64,000 nt of DNA from an uncultured Eubacteriales bacterium. GTDB lineage: Bacteria > Bacillota > Clostridia > Christensenellales > Borkfalkiaceae. Below, in pieces: positions 48,417 to 57,367 of this stretch. The notes beneath the pieces are model-generated. The model saw only the letters and a program-made list of their open reading frames with translations, made no database searches and had not been told where the DNA came from. Each line of letters begins with the position of its first letter. The first letter of the stretch is position 1. The stretch covers positions 1 through 64,000 of the forward strand of contig CABQND010000001.1 of the NCBI GenBank assembly GCA_902465495.1, in the 5' to 3' direction. Position numbers and translations under genes: made by a program.

Positions 48417-48550
48417 AAAATCAATGACTCCGTATAAATTCGTTTTCGCATCATTTTCCCAATTTACATCCTATACTATTTTATTATATTTTCAAAAAAA
48501 ACACAACTATTTGCATGGAAAAATCGTTGCTATGTATGAACATGATTCAG

Positions 48551-48580
48551 TTGACAATCAATGACTGTTCAATGTATAAT
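48551..48580 (+). promoter_or_regulatory. Sigma-A promoter of rnpB
   Basis: TTGACA at 48551-48556, an 18-base spacer and TATAAT at 48575-48580, ten bases before the RNA. Confidence 0.85.
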
Positions 48581-48589
48581 AATAAGCAT

Positions 48590-48933
48590 ATTCCGAGTTG
48601 ATTATACGGTCGCGTGACGTATTCGTCATGAGGAAAGTCCGAGCATCGCAGAGCAGGACGCCGGATAACGTCCGGTGGAGGTGACTCCAAGGAAAGTGCA
48701 ACAGAAACAGACCGCAGAGCAATCTGCAAGGATGGAAAGGGGAGGTAAGAGCTCACCGGTGCTCCGGTAACGGAGTGCGCTGTGTAAACCCCGTCCGATG
48801 CAAGATTGGGCATTCGTCACATGGGCTGCTCGTCCGACGAATGCCGTGAATATCGCTTGAACGCGCCGGTGACGGTGCGGCCAGATAGATGACCGTACAC
48901 GACAGAACTCGGCTTACAGATCAAGCTCGGAAT
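48590..48933 (+). ncRNA. rnpB: RNase P RNA, bacterial type A
   Basis: The catalytic RNA that trims tRNA 5' ends. Diagnostic conserved stretches: GAGGAAAGTCCGAGC (CR-I), AGGGTGCAA-like GAAAGTGCAACAGAAA, GGTAAGAGCTCACC, TGTAAACCCC, GATGCAAGA, and the 3' block CAGATAGATGACCG with ACAGAACTCGGCTTACAG (CR-V). The P1 ends pair: ATTCCGAG (48590-48597) with CTCGGAAT (48926-48933). Length about 344 nt. Layout with these P-elements is type A. Exact ends are inferred from the P1 pairing. A terminator follows. Confidence 0.97.
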
Positions 48934-48959
48934 TTGTGAACAATGCCGGTTTTCGGCTT

Positions 48960-48985
48960 GCCCGTCCGTTTAGGACGGGCTTTTT
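48960..48985 (+). terminator. Terminator of rnpB
   Basis: GCCCGTCC (48960-48967) GTTTA GGACGGGC (48973-48980) then TTTTT. Confidence 0.9.
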
Positions 48986-50164
48986 CTATACAATATGCAT
49001 ACGTTCGCTGATTGGCTGAGTCCCGCTGATCAATGAATAGATGTCCGAGGATAAGGTATCCTTTTCGTTGGCCTCTGCCGCAATTTTATTCAGCTTTGTT
49101 AAATCGCTTCTTCTGGTCAACAGGGGGAACGTAGCGGTTTTCAAAGCAGAAAGCAATTCGTCTGTTCGTTCCTTATTTATCGCGAGCACACGCAGATACA
49201 GCGGCGCGCGCAGGCATTTTTGAACAAGATCGTTTTCTATTCCCAACACTGAAGCGGCAAGAATGCGCTGAATGCGCGAGGAGATATATCGCTTTGTCGT
49301 TGTTTTCGCTATAAATTCGTCGTAGTCGGAATTTGCTTTTGCGAGCGCGCGTATCCTATTTTCTAATCCTTCGGAACAATCAGAGATCTTTTGCATCTTT
49401 TCCGGTGAAGAATTGAGTACAGAGTATAAAGCGATTTTTTTAAAGATTTGATCATTGGTAGCGGAGTTAAAATCTGCGGCGACAAAAGCGGGAACATTCT
49501 TTTTTACGCTTCGAATTTTTCCTTCGTGCACCGCATTGCGGATTGCCGTCGCGGAAGAAAAGTTTTTATAGACAATCGGATCTGAAAAATCGGCACCTTC
49601 GCGGCGCACGGGGAAGATCTGAGCGTGACTTTGTGTTCTTAACAAAGCTTTTTGATATTCAACGCCGAGAATGTTGTTTGGTTTTCGCATAAGTTCGGCT
49701 TCTTTTTCGGCTCCCATTTCTGAAAGAGCTTCCAATTTCGCGCGCGGAAGACTTTTTCCGGATTTTAAGTGCCTGCGGAGAATGGTTTTGAATCCGCGTT
49801 CTTCGTTGAGGGAAAGTTGCGCGGCGGATAAAAAAAGCTGTTTGTCTGCAATTTCGCAGCCAAAAGCAAGTTTTTCAAAGCCCGGAATGGAATTCAGCAA
49901 CCATACACCGCCGAGAGCAAAAAGTTCCGCTGAAGAAATAGCAAACACGCAGGGTAATTCGATGACAACGTCGGCTCCGCCTTTTATGGCGTGTTCTGCG
50001 CGCGTATACTTATCGAATAAAGCAGCTTCGCCGCGCTGTGTAAAGTTGCCGCTCATGATGCAGACAATGGTGTCACATCCGCTTTCTTTTCTGACTTTTT
50101 GCAGTAAGTAAGCATGGCCGTTATGGAAAGGATTGTATTCACAAATAATAGCGCAAATTTTCAT
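48986..50164 (-). CDS. tmcAL: tRNA(Met) cytidine acetate ligase TmcAL
   Basis: By family, makes N4-acetylcytidine at the elongator tRNA-Met wobble base, using acetate and ATP. The 392-residue protein has the nucleotidyltransferase start CEYNPFHNGHAYLLQ (about 8-22), MSGNFTQRGEAALFDKY (about 38-54), ADVVIELP, and the mid region RREGADF with SSATAIRNAV. Its position divergent from pta-ackA fits: acetate supply and use sit side by side, and this pairing (ylbM next to pta) is common in Firmicutes. The ribosome site before the ATG at 50164 is weak. The older name is YlbM. Confidence 0.93.
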   Translation of the reverse strand: MKICAIICEYNPFHNGHAYLLQKVRKESGCDTIVCIMSGNFTQRGEAALFDKYTRAEHAIKGGADVVIELPCVFAISSAELFALGGVWLLNSIPGFEKLAFGCEIADKQLFLSAAQLSLNEERGFKTILRRHLKSGKSLPRAKLEALSEMGAEKEAELMRKPNNILGVEYQKALLRTQSHAQIFPVRREGADFSDPIVYKNFSSATAIRNAVHEGKIRSVKKNVPAFVAADFNSATNDQIFKKIALYSVLNSSPEKMQKISDCSEGLENRIRALAKANSDYDEFIAKTTTKRYISSRIQRILAASVLGIENDLVQKCLRAPLYLRVLAINKERTDELLSALKTATFPLLTRRSDLTKLNKIAAEANEKDTLSSDIYSLISGTQPISERMHIV

Positions 50165-50182
50165 TTCTTATTTTGCAAAACC

Positions 50183-50211
50183 TTTACTTTTTTTAAGGAA
50201 TATTATATAAT
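50183..50211 (+). promoter_or_regulatory. Sigma-A promoter of pta-ackA
   Basis: TTTACT at 50183-50188, a 17-base spacer and TATAAT at 50206-50211. It leaves a leader of about 110 bases of unassigned function. Confidence 0.7.
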
Positions 50212-50325
50212 TATATGGAGACTACCGTGCGGCGTTCGAAGACAGAGAGGTTCAAGCCGAACATTTCCGCTCTTTGATTATACACCATTTGCGGCAAAAA
50301 ATAAAGCGAAAGAGGTTGTTGTTTT

Positions 50326-51378
50326 ATGACAGGCTTTTCAGACGAACAGAAAAAGAACGAGGAAGTAAATGTTGGCGAAAACAAGTTTTTAGCACAGATC
50401 AAGAAAAAAGCCGCCGCGTTGGATAAGCGGATTGTTTTGTGTGAGGGGGAGGATAGCCGCGTAGTACGTGCGGCTGCGGCGGCAGTGCATGAAGGCATTG
50501 CAAAAATTACCCTTCTCGGCGATCCTGAAGATATCCGTAAAAAGAACCCGGATGTGAATTTGGACGGTGTAGATATTGTGTTTCCCGCGACAAGCGAGAA
50601 GCGCGAGGAATATGCTTCGCTTTTATATGAACTTCGTAAAGCAAAGGGAATGACGAAAGAGGAGGCGGATAAGCTTTCCTATGATAACACCTATTTCGGT
50701 GTACTGATGCTGAAAGCCGGTGACGTTGACGGGTTGGTATCGGGTGCGTGCCATTCCACGGCGAATACTCTGCGTCCTGGATTGCAGATTGTCAAAGCTG
50801 CGCCCGGGGTACCGCTTGTATCCAGTTATTTCCTTATGATAGCGCCTGATTGCGGCAATCCTTATTGCGAGGACGGGGCATTCATTTATTCTGATTGCGG
50901 GTTGAATGAAAATCCGAACAGTGAACAACTTGCGGAAATTGCTATTATTTCGGCAAAGACAGCAAAACAAATTGCCGGATTGGAACCGCGGGTTGCGATG
51001 CTTTCTTTCTCGACAAAGGGCAGTGCGAAACACGCGGACATAGATAAGGTTGTGAATGCGTTAGCGCTGGCAAAGGAAAAGGCGCCCGAGCTTTTGATCG
51101 ACGGTGAATTGCAATTGGATGCGGCAATTGTTCCTTCAGTCGCAAAATCGAAAACACCTGGTTCGAAGGTTGCAGGACATGCCAACGTTTTGATTTTCCC
51201 TGATTTGGATGCCGGGAATATCGGTTATAAACTCACGGAAAGATTGGGTGGCTTTATGGCTGTCGGTCCGCTTTGTCAAGGGTTTGCTAAGCCGATCAAC
51301 GACCTTTCCAGAGGATGTAAATCGGAAGATATAGTGGCAGCAGTTGCTATTACGGCGTTGCAGACGCAGATGAACTGA
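50326..51378 (+). CDS. pta: Phosphate acetyltransferase
   Basis: Converts acetyl-CoA and phosphate to acetyl phosphate, the first half of the acetate pathway. The 350-residue single-domain (class I) enzyme shows RIVLCEGEDSRV, VSGACHSTANTLRPGLQIV (about 138-156), LSFSTKGSA and the C-terminal GGFMAVGPLCQGFAKPINDLSRGC. It carries a charged 20-residue N-terminal extension. AGAGG lies nine bases upstream of the ATG. It is 18 bases from ackA. Confidence 0.96.
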   Translation: MTGFSDEQKKNEEVNVGENKFLAQIKKKAAALDKRIVLCEGEDSRVVRAAAAAVHEGIAKITLLGDPEDIRKKNPDVNLDGVDIVFPATSEKREEYASLLYELRKAKGMTKEEADKLSYDNTYFGVLMLKAGDVDGLVSGACHSTANTLRPGLQIVKAAPGVPLVSSYFLMIAPDCGNPYCEDGAFIYSDCGLNENPNSEQLAEIAIISAKTAKQIAGLEPRVAMLSFSTKGSAKHADIDKVVNALALAKEKAPELLIDGELQLDAAIVPSVAKSKTPGSKVAGHANVLIFPDLDAGNIGYKLTERLGGFMAVGPLCQGFAKPINDLSRGCKSEDIVAAVAITALQTQMN

Positions 51379-51396
51379 GAAAAGGGGGATTACACA

Positions 51397-52596
51397 ATGA
51401 AAATACTGGTTGTCAATGCGGGAAGTTCTTCTTTAAAATATCAACTGATCGATATGGACACAGAAAACGTGATCGCGAAGGGCGGTTGCGAACGTATTGG
51501 TATTCGCGGATCCAATCTTAAACATAAGACATCCAAAGGTGAAAAAGTCATAGAACGCGATATGCCGAATCATAAAGTGGCGATCCAGCTTGTGTTGGAA
51601 GCGTTAGTTGATCCGGAATATGGCGCAATTGCATCGATGGATGAAATTGATGCGGTTGGACATCGTGTTGTTCATAGCGGGGAAGATTTCAATTGTTCTG
51701 TATTAGTCAATGATGAAGTTCTCGCAAAATGCAGAAACAATATTGAACTTGCACCGTTGCATATGCCCGCCAATATTTTGGGGATTGAGGCTTGTCGGGA
51801 GGCGATGCCCGGAAAGCCGATGGCTCTTGTATTTGACACGGCGTTTCATTCCACAATGCCCGCGTATGCATACATGTATGCCATCAATTACGATGATTAC
51901 AAAAATTATAAGATCCGAAGATACGGTTTTCACGGGACGAGCCACAAATATGTTTCGCAGGAGGCGATCAAATATCTCAAAAAACCTGCGGAAGAGACAA
52001 AGATTGTTACCTGTCATTTGGGCGGGGGATCTTCGATCAGCGCAGTGAAGGGCGGTAAATGCATCGATACGAGCATGGGATTTACGCCTTTGGCAGGTGT
52101 ACCCATGGGAACACGCTCGGGTGATTTGGACCCTGCGGTATTGGAATATCTTGCGGCGAAAAAACATTATACCATTCTCGATTGCGTGAATTATCTGAAC
52201 AAAGAGTGTGGGGTTGCGGGGATCAGCGGCGTATCCAGCGATTTCCGTGATTTGACGAAAGCGGCGTCCGAAGGAAACGAGCGTGCGCAGCTTGCGTTGG
52301 ATGTATTTTCTTATGATGTTAAGAAGTATATCGGATCATATATTGCGGCGATGGGCGGGCTTGACTGCCTTGTGTTTACGGCAGGGATCGGCGAAAATAC
52401 GCATCAAGTTCGAAAAGCGATTTGCGAAAACATGGAATATTTCGGTATTGCCATCGATGACGCCAAGAACGAGCAGAAGAACGATGGTTCCATTCATGAC
52501 ATTACGGCAGAAGGCGCAAAAGTGAAAGTGCTTGTGATTCCGACGAACGAAGAACTTGTGATTGCTCGTGAAACAAAAGAGCTTTTGAATATCTGA
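51397..52596 (+). CDS. ackA: Acetate kinase
   Basis: Turns acetyl phosphate and ADP into acetate and ATP, completing substrate-level phosphorylation. The 399-residue protein has the ASKHA start MKILVVNAGSSSLKYQLID, the catalytic block FDTAFHSTMP (about 147-156), YGFHGTSHKYVS and HLGGGSSISAV (about 209-219), and GIGENTHQVR. AGGGGG lies upstream. Its stop overlaps the start of a membrane-protein gene by one base (TGATG), so it is coupled to that pair. Confidence 0.97.
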   Translation: MKILVVNAGSSSLKYQLIDMDTENVIAKGGCERIGIRGSNLKHKTSKGEKVIERDMPNHKVAIQLVLEALVDPEYGAIASMDEIDAVGHRVVHSGEDFNCSVLVNDEVLAKCRNNIELAPLHMPANILGIEACREAMPGKPMALVFDTAFHSTMPAYAYMYAINYDDYKNYKIRRYGFHGTSHKYVSQEAIKYLKKPAEETKIVTCHLGGGSSISAVKGGKCIDTSMGFTPLAGVPMGTRSGDLDPAVLEYLAAKKHYTILDCVNYLNKECGVAGISGVSSDFRDLTKAASEGNERAQLALDVFSYDVKKYIGSYIAAMGGLDCLVFTAGIGENTHQVRKAICENMEYFGIAIDDAKNEQKNDGSIHDITAEGAKVKVLVIPTNEELVIARETKELLNI

Positions 52597-53069
52597 TGAA
52601 ACAAGACTGGATTTTCATTGATCAATTTTTTAAAAAAAGAGTTAAGACGATTGCATGGATCGTCTTTTCTCTTATTCTGCTGATTGACGTAGCGGCAATC
52701 GTGTGCTTTGTTTTATTTCCGGATTATTGGGGAGTGGAGCTTCTTGCATTTCTGTTGTTTACAGCGATCGACGTCATCTATGTGCTTTTGAATGGGTTGT
52801 TTTATGCGGATAAGTTTTGTTATCGGCTGGATCCTGATTCCATTATTGTGCGCAGAGTAATTGCCACGGATAAAAAGACTGTATACCGTAAATCTTGTAT
52901 CGGTGATATTTTTTACATTGAAAAGAAATGGCGGGGATGTAAATATTACAACATAAGATTTACGACCGAATGCGGGAATTTTCGCTTAAAGTATCTGACG
53001 CGTTCGCAGTTGGAAGATATCATGGAGTATTTTGAGGAAACCTATGGAGAAGAGATTTGTACAGAGTAA
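52596..53069 (+). CDS. Membrane protein with PH-like domain
   Basis: A 157-residue protein with two membrane helices (about 17-41 and 45-66) followed by a 90-residue soluble domain of alternating strands ending in a helix (RSQLEDIMEYFEETY), which resembles the bacterial PH (YdbS/YdbT) fold. This is weak, pattern-based. It is translationally coupled to ackA and overlaps the next gene by 26 bases, so the two are likely partners. Function unknown. Confidence 0.6.
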   Translation: MKQDWIFIDQFFKKRVKTIAWIVFSLILLIDVAAIVCFVLFPDYWGVELLAFLLFTAIDVIYVLLNGLFYADKFCYRLDPDSIIVRRVIATDKKTVYRKSCIGDIFYIEKKWRGCKYYNIRFTTECGNFRLKYLTRSQLEDIMEYFEETYGEEICTE

Positions 53070-54381
53070 GCGCCGTTTTATTATTTACTCGATTTTTGTA
53101 TTGCTTTGCAGCGGCATGGCGCTTTTGACCCTTGGTACAATATCATTTGGAGGGATAGGCGCTCTCGGTATGAAGGGAGCGCTTGCGGTCGTTGCTGTCG
53201 CTGTAGGAATAACGATCTTTTACATGGTGGCAATGCTATGTTTTCGCGGCGCCGATGTATTGATTGTTACAGATGATGATTTCGGCAAGATCTGTAAGGG
53301 TAAAAGAACGTATTTTCTTAATACTTTATATCGTGCCGAACGAAGTGCTGGAATCATTCATAAATTATTGCGCACGGAAAAGATAAGTCTTTCCTTTTCG
53401 AATGGGGTGACGGTCTGCTTGGTATTTTCAAAAGAGGCGTCGCAGGAATTTATCGATATTTTACCGCAACAATCCGTTTTATCGGAAGATCTTTATCAGA
53501 TTCGGTCGGGGAGAGAAAAATATTTTATAATTTTATCCGATTTGCTTCATCTTGTGCTTCTTGCTGTAATTATCGCGGTCACAGCTTTTCCTGTTTTATT
53601 CGCTTATTTGGTTGACTTTGATAAGTTTCTGCCCTTCTTAATCGGGTATGGAATCGTATTTTTGATTGCCGTTCTTGTTATGGTAATTTTTCGAGTCGGC
53701 ATGTTTCTTCATTATGCGGGCTTTGTCGCGCATGTTCGAGAGGGTGGATTATCGATTTTGTACGGAAAAAAGGCAGGCGGTGTTTCAGATATTCGAAAAT
53801 CCGATATTGCGGGTTTGGAACTCGGGCAAGGCATTTTGGAAAAATTTGCGGGGCTGTACCGCGTGAAGCTCGTTTTGATCGATTCGGTAAATGGCGGCAC
53901 GGAGAGAACGGTGTTTCCGTTTTTATTAAAGCGTGAAGAAGCGGGCTTGATAGCGAGGTATCTGTATCCCGGGATTGATCTTGACGAGAAGGTGTCCGGA
54001 GGCGGAGTAAAAGCATTTGTACCGTATTTGCAATATTTGGCGATACCCGCAATTATAGTTTTTTGTCTTAGTTTTTATATAAATTTTTATCTTCTTTTGT
54101 TCGAATTGAATTTTGCACTGTTTGGGCTTTTGTTATATTTGCGGAAAGGATATCGGGCGCATGAAGCATTTGCGGAGCTACGCTGTGGAGTGTTTTTGGA
54201 AAGACGTGCGATTCTATCTTATGAGAATATGAAATGCGTGATCGGTAAGAAAAATCCGATTGCATGCAGCCAAAAAGTTACGGCCTTGGAAATTTCATTC
54301 GGTAAATATTCACCGGCATTTTTTTGCGGTTACATTTCTGATGCCGAATTTTCGAAATTGGTTGAAAAGGTCAATAAATAA
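53044..54381 (+). CDS. Multi-helix membrane protein with PH-like domain
   Basis: A 445-residue protein with about six membrane helices in three pairs (about 9-70, 165-215, 320-370) separated by soluble strand-rich domains. The middle one (LSILYGKKAGGVSDIRKSDIAGLELGQGILEKFAGLYRVKL) matches the bPH-type pattern of YdbT-like proteins. The order small PH protein then large multi-PH protein recalls ydbS-ydbT; the role is unknown. I start at ATG 53044 (GAGG six bases upstream); a TTG four codons earlier overlaps that site. Confidence 0.6.
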   Translation: MEKRFVQSKRRFIIYSIFVLLCSGMALLTLGTISFGGIGALGMKGALAVVAVAVGITIFYMVAMLCFRGADVLIVTDDDFGKICKGKRTYFLNTLYRAERSAGIIHKLLRTEKISLSFSNGVTVCLVFSKEASQEFIDILPQQSVLSEDLYQIRSGREKYFIILSDLLHLVLLAVIIAVTAFPVLFAYLVDFDKFLPFLIGYGIVFLIAVLVMVIFRVGMFLHYAGFVAHVREGGLSILYGKKAGGVSDIRKSDIAGLELGQGILEKFAGLYRVKLVLIDSVNGGTERTVFPFLLKREEAGLIARYLYPGIDLDEKVSGGGVKAFVPYLQYLAIPAIIVFCLSFYINFYLLLFELNFALFGLLLYLRKGYRAHEAFAELRCGVFLERRAILSYENMKCVIGKKNPIACSQKVTALEISFGKYSPAFFCGYISDAEFSKLVEKVNK

Positions 54382-54382
54382 G

Positions 54383-54411
54383 TTGACAAAGACTTGTAAA
54401 TATTATATAAT
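54383..54411 (+). promoter_or_regulatory. Sigma-A promoter of rpmF
   Basis: TTGACA at 54383-54388, a 17-base spacer and TATAAT at 54406-54411. The -35 box begins two bases after the upstream stop codon. Confidence 0.9.
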
Positions 54412-54454
54412 TTTACAGTCAATCAAGTAAAACAAGGAAAGAGGTGTATATAAA

Positions 54455-54640
54455 ATGGCGGTACCTAAGGCGAAACAGTCAAAACAGAGAACGAACACGA
54501 GATATGCAAATTTCAAGGCGGCGGCTCCTTCATTGGTGGAATGCCCGCATTGCCATGAATTGAAGCAACCCCATAAGGTTTGCAAAAAATGCGGATATTA
54601 CGATGGAAAAGAAGTCGTAAACACCGAAGAAAAGAAATAA
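54455..54640 (+). CDS. rpmF: Ribosomal protein bL32, zinc form
   Basis: A 61-residue protein, begins AVPKAKQSKQRTNTR and contains the zinc ribbon CPHC (about 30-33) and CKKC (about 43-46), so it is the Cys-containing version. GAGG lies nine bases upstream of the ATG. Usually preceded by the DUF177 gene yceD in Firmicutes; here it follows the PH-like pair and has its own promoter. Confidence 0.97.
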   Translation: MAVPKAKQSKQRTNTRYANFKAAAPSLVECPHCHELKQPHKVCKKCGYYDGKEVVNTEEKK

Positions 54641-54660
54641 TGAATTGATGCGAAATTAGA

Positions 54661-54687
54661 GCGGCGGATATTTATCCGCCGCTTTTC
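54661..54687 (+). terminator. Terminator of rpmF
   Basis: GCGGCGGATA pairs with TATCCGCCGC (54661-54670, 54673-54682), then TTTTC. Confidence 0.8.
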
Positions 54688-54771
54688 GCGTTTTGCAAAT
54701 TTTATGCGTTCAATAAAGTTGATATAATATACCGCAATTTTTTGCGCGGATTATAATTTTAAATAGATTTC

Positions 54772-54816
54772 TTGACTTTCAATTGTAATTTGTATTATAA
54801 TAATTGCAACTTATTA
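54772..54816 (+). promoter_or_regulatory. copA promoter with dyad operator
   Basis: TTGACT at 54772-54777, an 18-base spacer and TATAAT at 54796-54801. An inverted repeat TAATAA-N7-TTATTA (54798-54816) overlaps the -10 box and start point, the kind of AT-rich dyad bound by ArsR/SmtB metal repressors. The downstream ArsR gene is the obvious candidate regulator. Confidence 0.65.
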
Positions 54817-54841
54817 AGTAGTGATTAAATGAGGTTAATTT

Positions 54842-57367
54842 ATGGTTTGCCGGTTTAAAATCAGCGGCATGACCTGCGCGGCGTGTTCTGCGGGGATTCA
54901 AAAAAATGTAAATAAGCTGAATGGGGTGCGGAATGCAGATGTGAGCCTGATGGGGCAGAGCATGTCGGTTGAATTCGACGAAAAAGAAATTACAATCGAG
55001 AAGATAATTTCTGCAGTAACATCGCTTGGTTATGGAGCGTCTTTGGACGACAACGCAAAGCAGAGCGAACAAAAAAAGAGAGAAACTTTTTCGGGTGGTT
55101 CATCTTTTGCGGAAGACGCGAAACGGTTAAAGGTTCGGTTTTTAGCGTCGCTTTGTTTTTTAATTCCGCTCATGTATTTCACTATGGGCCATATGCTGGG
55201 AGCGCCTTTGCCGAAAATTTTTGCCCCTTCTGTTTATCCGACAAATTTTGCGTTAATTGAGCTGATTCTTACGGCGCCCATAGTTTTTATAAATTTTGCG
55301 TTTTTTAGAAGCGGGTTTAAGGCAGCATTTAAGCGCGTGCCGAATATGGATACGCTGGTGAGCCTTGGTTCTGCTGTCGCTTTTTTGTATAGCGTTGTAA
55401 TTATGTTTATTCTTCCGCAGGCAGAAGAAAGCAATTGGCATACGCTGACAATGCAAAATCTATTTTTTGAGTCAGCGGCGATGGTTTTAACGCTGGTTAC
55501 GCTCGGTAAATGGCTGGAAGCGCGTTCGAAAAAAAAGACGGGGGAAGAAGTTGATAAACTTTTAAAACTGGCTCCTGATTCCGTTACTGTTGAGCGCGGC
55601 GGTGAATTGAAAAATATTCCGCTTCGAGAAGTTGTTCGCGGTGATATTGTTGTTGTAAGACAGGGCGATAGTGTGCCTGTCGACGGTACAATTGTCAGCG
55701 GCGATTCCTTTGTCGATAAATCGGCGATCACGGGAGAGAGCTTGCCTGTCGAAGTCGGTACAGGCGATGTTGTCACAAGCGCTTCTGTCAACAAAGGAAA
55801 CGTGATTAAAGTCCGTGCGGATAAAGTTGGCGAAGATACGGTTCTTTCCAAGATCATTTATTTGGTTCGCACGGCGGGGACGTCGAAAGCCCCCATTGAA
55901 AAGACGGTCGATAAGATTGCAGGCGTATTTGTGCCGATCGTTCTTCTGATTGCTCTTTTGACTTTTGCGGTATGGATGATTCTGTATGCAACGGGAATTT
56001 CGGCAGTTACGGTTGCAGAAATATTACGGATGGCAATCAGTGTACTTGTGATTTCCTGTCCTTGTGCCCTCGGGCTGGCGACACCCGTTGCGATTATGGC
56101 AGCGACAGGGCGCGGAGCATCTTTGGGAATTTTATATAAAGATGCGGAAGCTTTGCAAAAGGCAAAAAATATCCGTACAGTGTTGTTGGATAAGACTGCA
56201 ACGATCACCGAGGGAAAACCGACCGTGACGGATATAATTTTGTTTTCTTCGGCATCGCGCGAGCATGTGCTTTCGATCGCTGCCGGGATGGAACTTAATT
56301 CCAATCATCCGCTTGCCGATTGTATCGTTGCACAGGCGAAATCGGAAAAAATTGAAATAAAGGATGTTTTTAATTTCCGATATTATTCGGGCATGGGGGC
56401 GGTTGCTGAGTGCGAAGGTGTCTGTTTGATCGGAAACCAAAGATTGATGACTGAATATGGCGTGGAAACGGAGTCGGCGCAGAAAATTGTTGCAAGTCTT
56501 TCCGATAGCGGAAAAACGGTTCTGTATTTTGCTGAGGCTGGGCAACTGGTCGCTTTGATTGCGATTTCAGACGTCTTAAAAGAAGGAAGCCGAGATGCCG
56601 TATTAGGCATCATTGGCCGCGGGATGGTTCCTGTCATGTTGACGGGGGATAGCCGACAGGCGGCAACGGCGATCGCGCATCGAGTTGGGATCGATCAGGT
56701 ATATGCCGAGGTTTTACCGGAAGACAAACTTAATATCGTACAAGAGAATAAAATGCAAGGTGCGGTTGCAATGGTGGGAGACGGAATCAACGACGCTCCT
56801 GCCCTGAAAGAGGCAGATGTCGGGATTGCGATGGGTAACGGAACGGACGTTGCGATCGATTCTGCCGATGTGGTACTTGTCGGAGGAGATCTGCGTTCTG
56901 TGAATGCGGCGGTCGATTTGAGTCATGCAACGGTACGTAACATACATGAAAATTTGTTTTGGGCCTTTATTTACAATATTATTTGTATTCCTATCGCGGC
57001 GGGGGTATTGTATCCGCTGGGCGTTGTTCTCGATCCCATGTACGGGGCGCTTGCGATGAGTTTGAGCTCGGTATTTGTTGTGACAAATGCGTTGCGGCTA
57101 ATGCGTTTTAAACCCAAATCAATGAAAAAATCCGCTTCTGCGGATAAAGGAGAAATTTCCATGAAAAAAATATTGAAAATTGAAGGGATGAGCTGTGCTC
57201 ATTGCAGTGCGCGCGTAGAGAAGGCTTTAAATGCTTTGGACGGTGTAACGGCGAGCGTGGAGCTGAAAAAGAAGCGTGCAATTGTTGTTGGCGATGCCTC
57301 GGATGATGTGCTTGTCAAAGCAGTGGAAGACGCCGGTTATAAGGTTGTCGGTATCGAAGAAAAGTGA
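54842..57367 (+). CDS. copA: Copper-exporting P1B-type ATPase with fused C-terminal CopZ-like domain
   Basis: An 841-residue pump for Cu(I). N-terminal heavy-metal domain (about 3-70, MTCAACS motif) and the P1B core: TGES in ITGESLPVEV, the metal-binding CPC in ISCPCALGLATP (about 405), NHPLAD and GDGINDAPAL. The phosphorylation motif reads DKTATITEG (Asp450), with Ala453 replacing the nearly invariant Gly. After the last helix (about 745-765) comes a second complete heavy-metal domain (774-841; GMSCAHCS), resembling the CopZ chaperone. It starts with Met774, and AAAGGAG sits eight bases before that codon, so a free CopZ-like protein may also be made. No ribosome site before ATG 54842 is strong. 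Confidence 0.93.
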   Translation: MVCRFKISGMTCAACSAGIQKNVNKLNGVRNADVSLMGQSMSVEFDEKEITIEKIISAVTSLGYGASLDDNAKQSEQKKRETFSGGSSFAEDAKRLKVRFLASLCFLIPLMYFTMGHMLGAPLPKIFAPSVYPTNFALIELILTAPIVFINFAFFRSGFKAAFKRVPNMDTLVSLGSAVAFLYSVVIMFILPQAEESNWHTLTMQNLFFESAAMVLTLVTLGKWLEARSKKKTGEEVDKLLKLAPDSVTVERGGELKNIPLREVVRGDIVVVRQGDSVPVDGTIVSGDSFVDKSAITGESLPVEVGTGDVVTSASVNKGNVIKVRADKVGEDTVLSKIIYLVRTAGTSKAPIEKTVDKIAGVFVPIVLLIALLTFAVWMILYATGISAVTVAEILRMAISVLVISCPCALGLATPVAIMAATGRGASLGILYKDAEALQKAKNIRTVLLDKTATITEGKPTVTDIILFSSASREHVLSIAAGMELNSNHPLADCIVAQAKSEKIEIKDVFNFRYYSGMGAVAECEGVCLIGNQRLMTEYGVETESAQKIVASLSDSGKTVLYFAEAGQLVALIAISDVLKEGSRDAVLGIIGRGMVPVMLTGDSRQAATAIAHRVGIDQVYAEVLPEDKLNIVQENKMQGAVAMVGDGINDAPALKEADVGIAMGNGTDVAIDSADVVLVGGDLRSVNAAVDLSHATVRNIHENLFWAFIYNIICIPIAAGVLYPLGVVLDPMYGALAMSLSSVFVVTNALRLMRFKPKSMKKSASADKGEISMKKILKIEGMSCAHCSARVEKALNALDGVTASVELKKKRAIVVGDASDDVLVKAVEDAGYKVVGIEEK
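57146..57367 (+). promoter_or_regulatory. Internal ribosome site and possible free CopZ product
   Basis: Inside copA, AAAGGAG (57146-57152) precedes an in-frame ATG (57161) by eight bases. Translation from it gives a 68-residue heavy-metal domain MKKILKIEGMSCAHCS..., the size and motif of stand-alone CopZ. It looks like a former copZ fused in frame to the end of copA with its ribosome site kept. In E. coli a similar short product, CopA(Z), is made by frameshifting at the start of copA; the mechanism here would be different. Confidence 0.6.
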
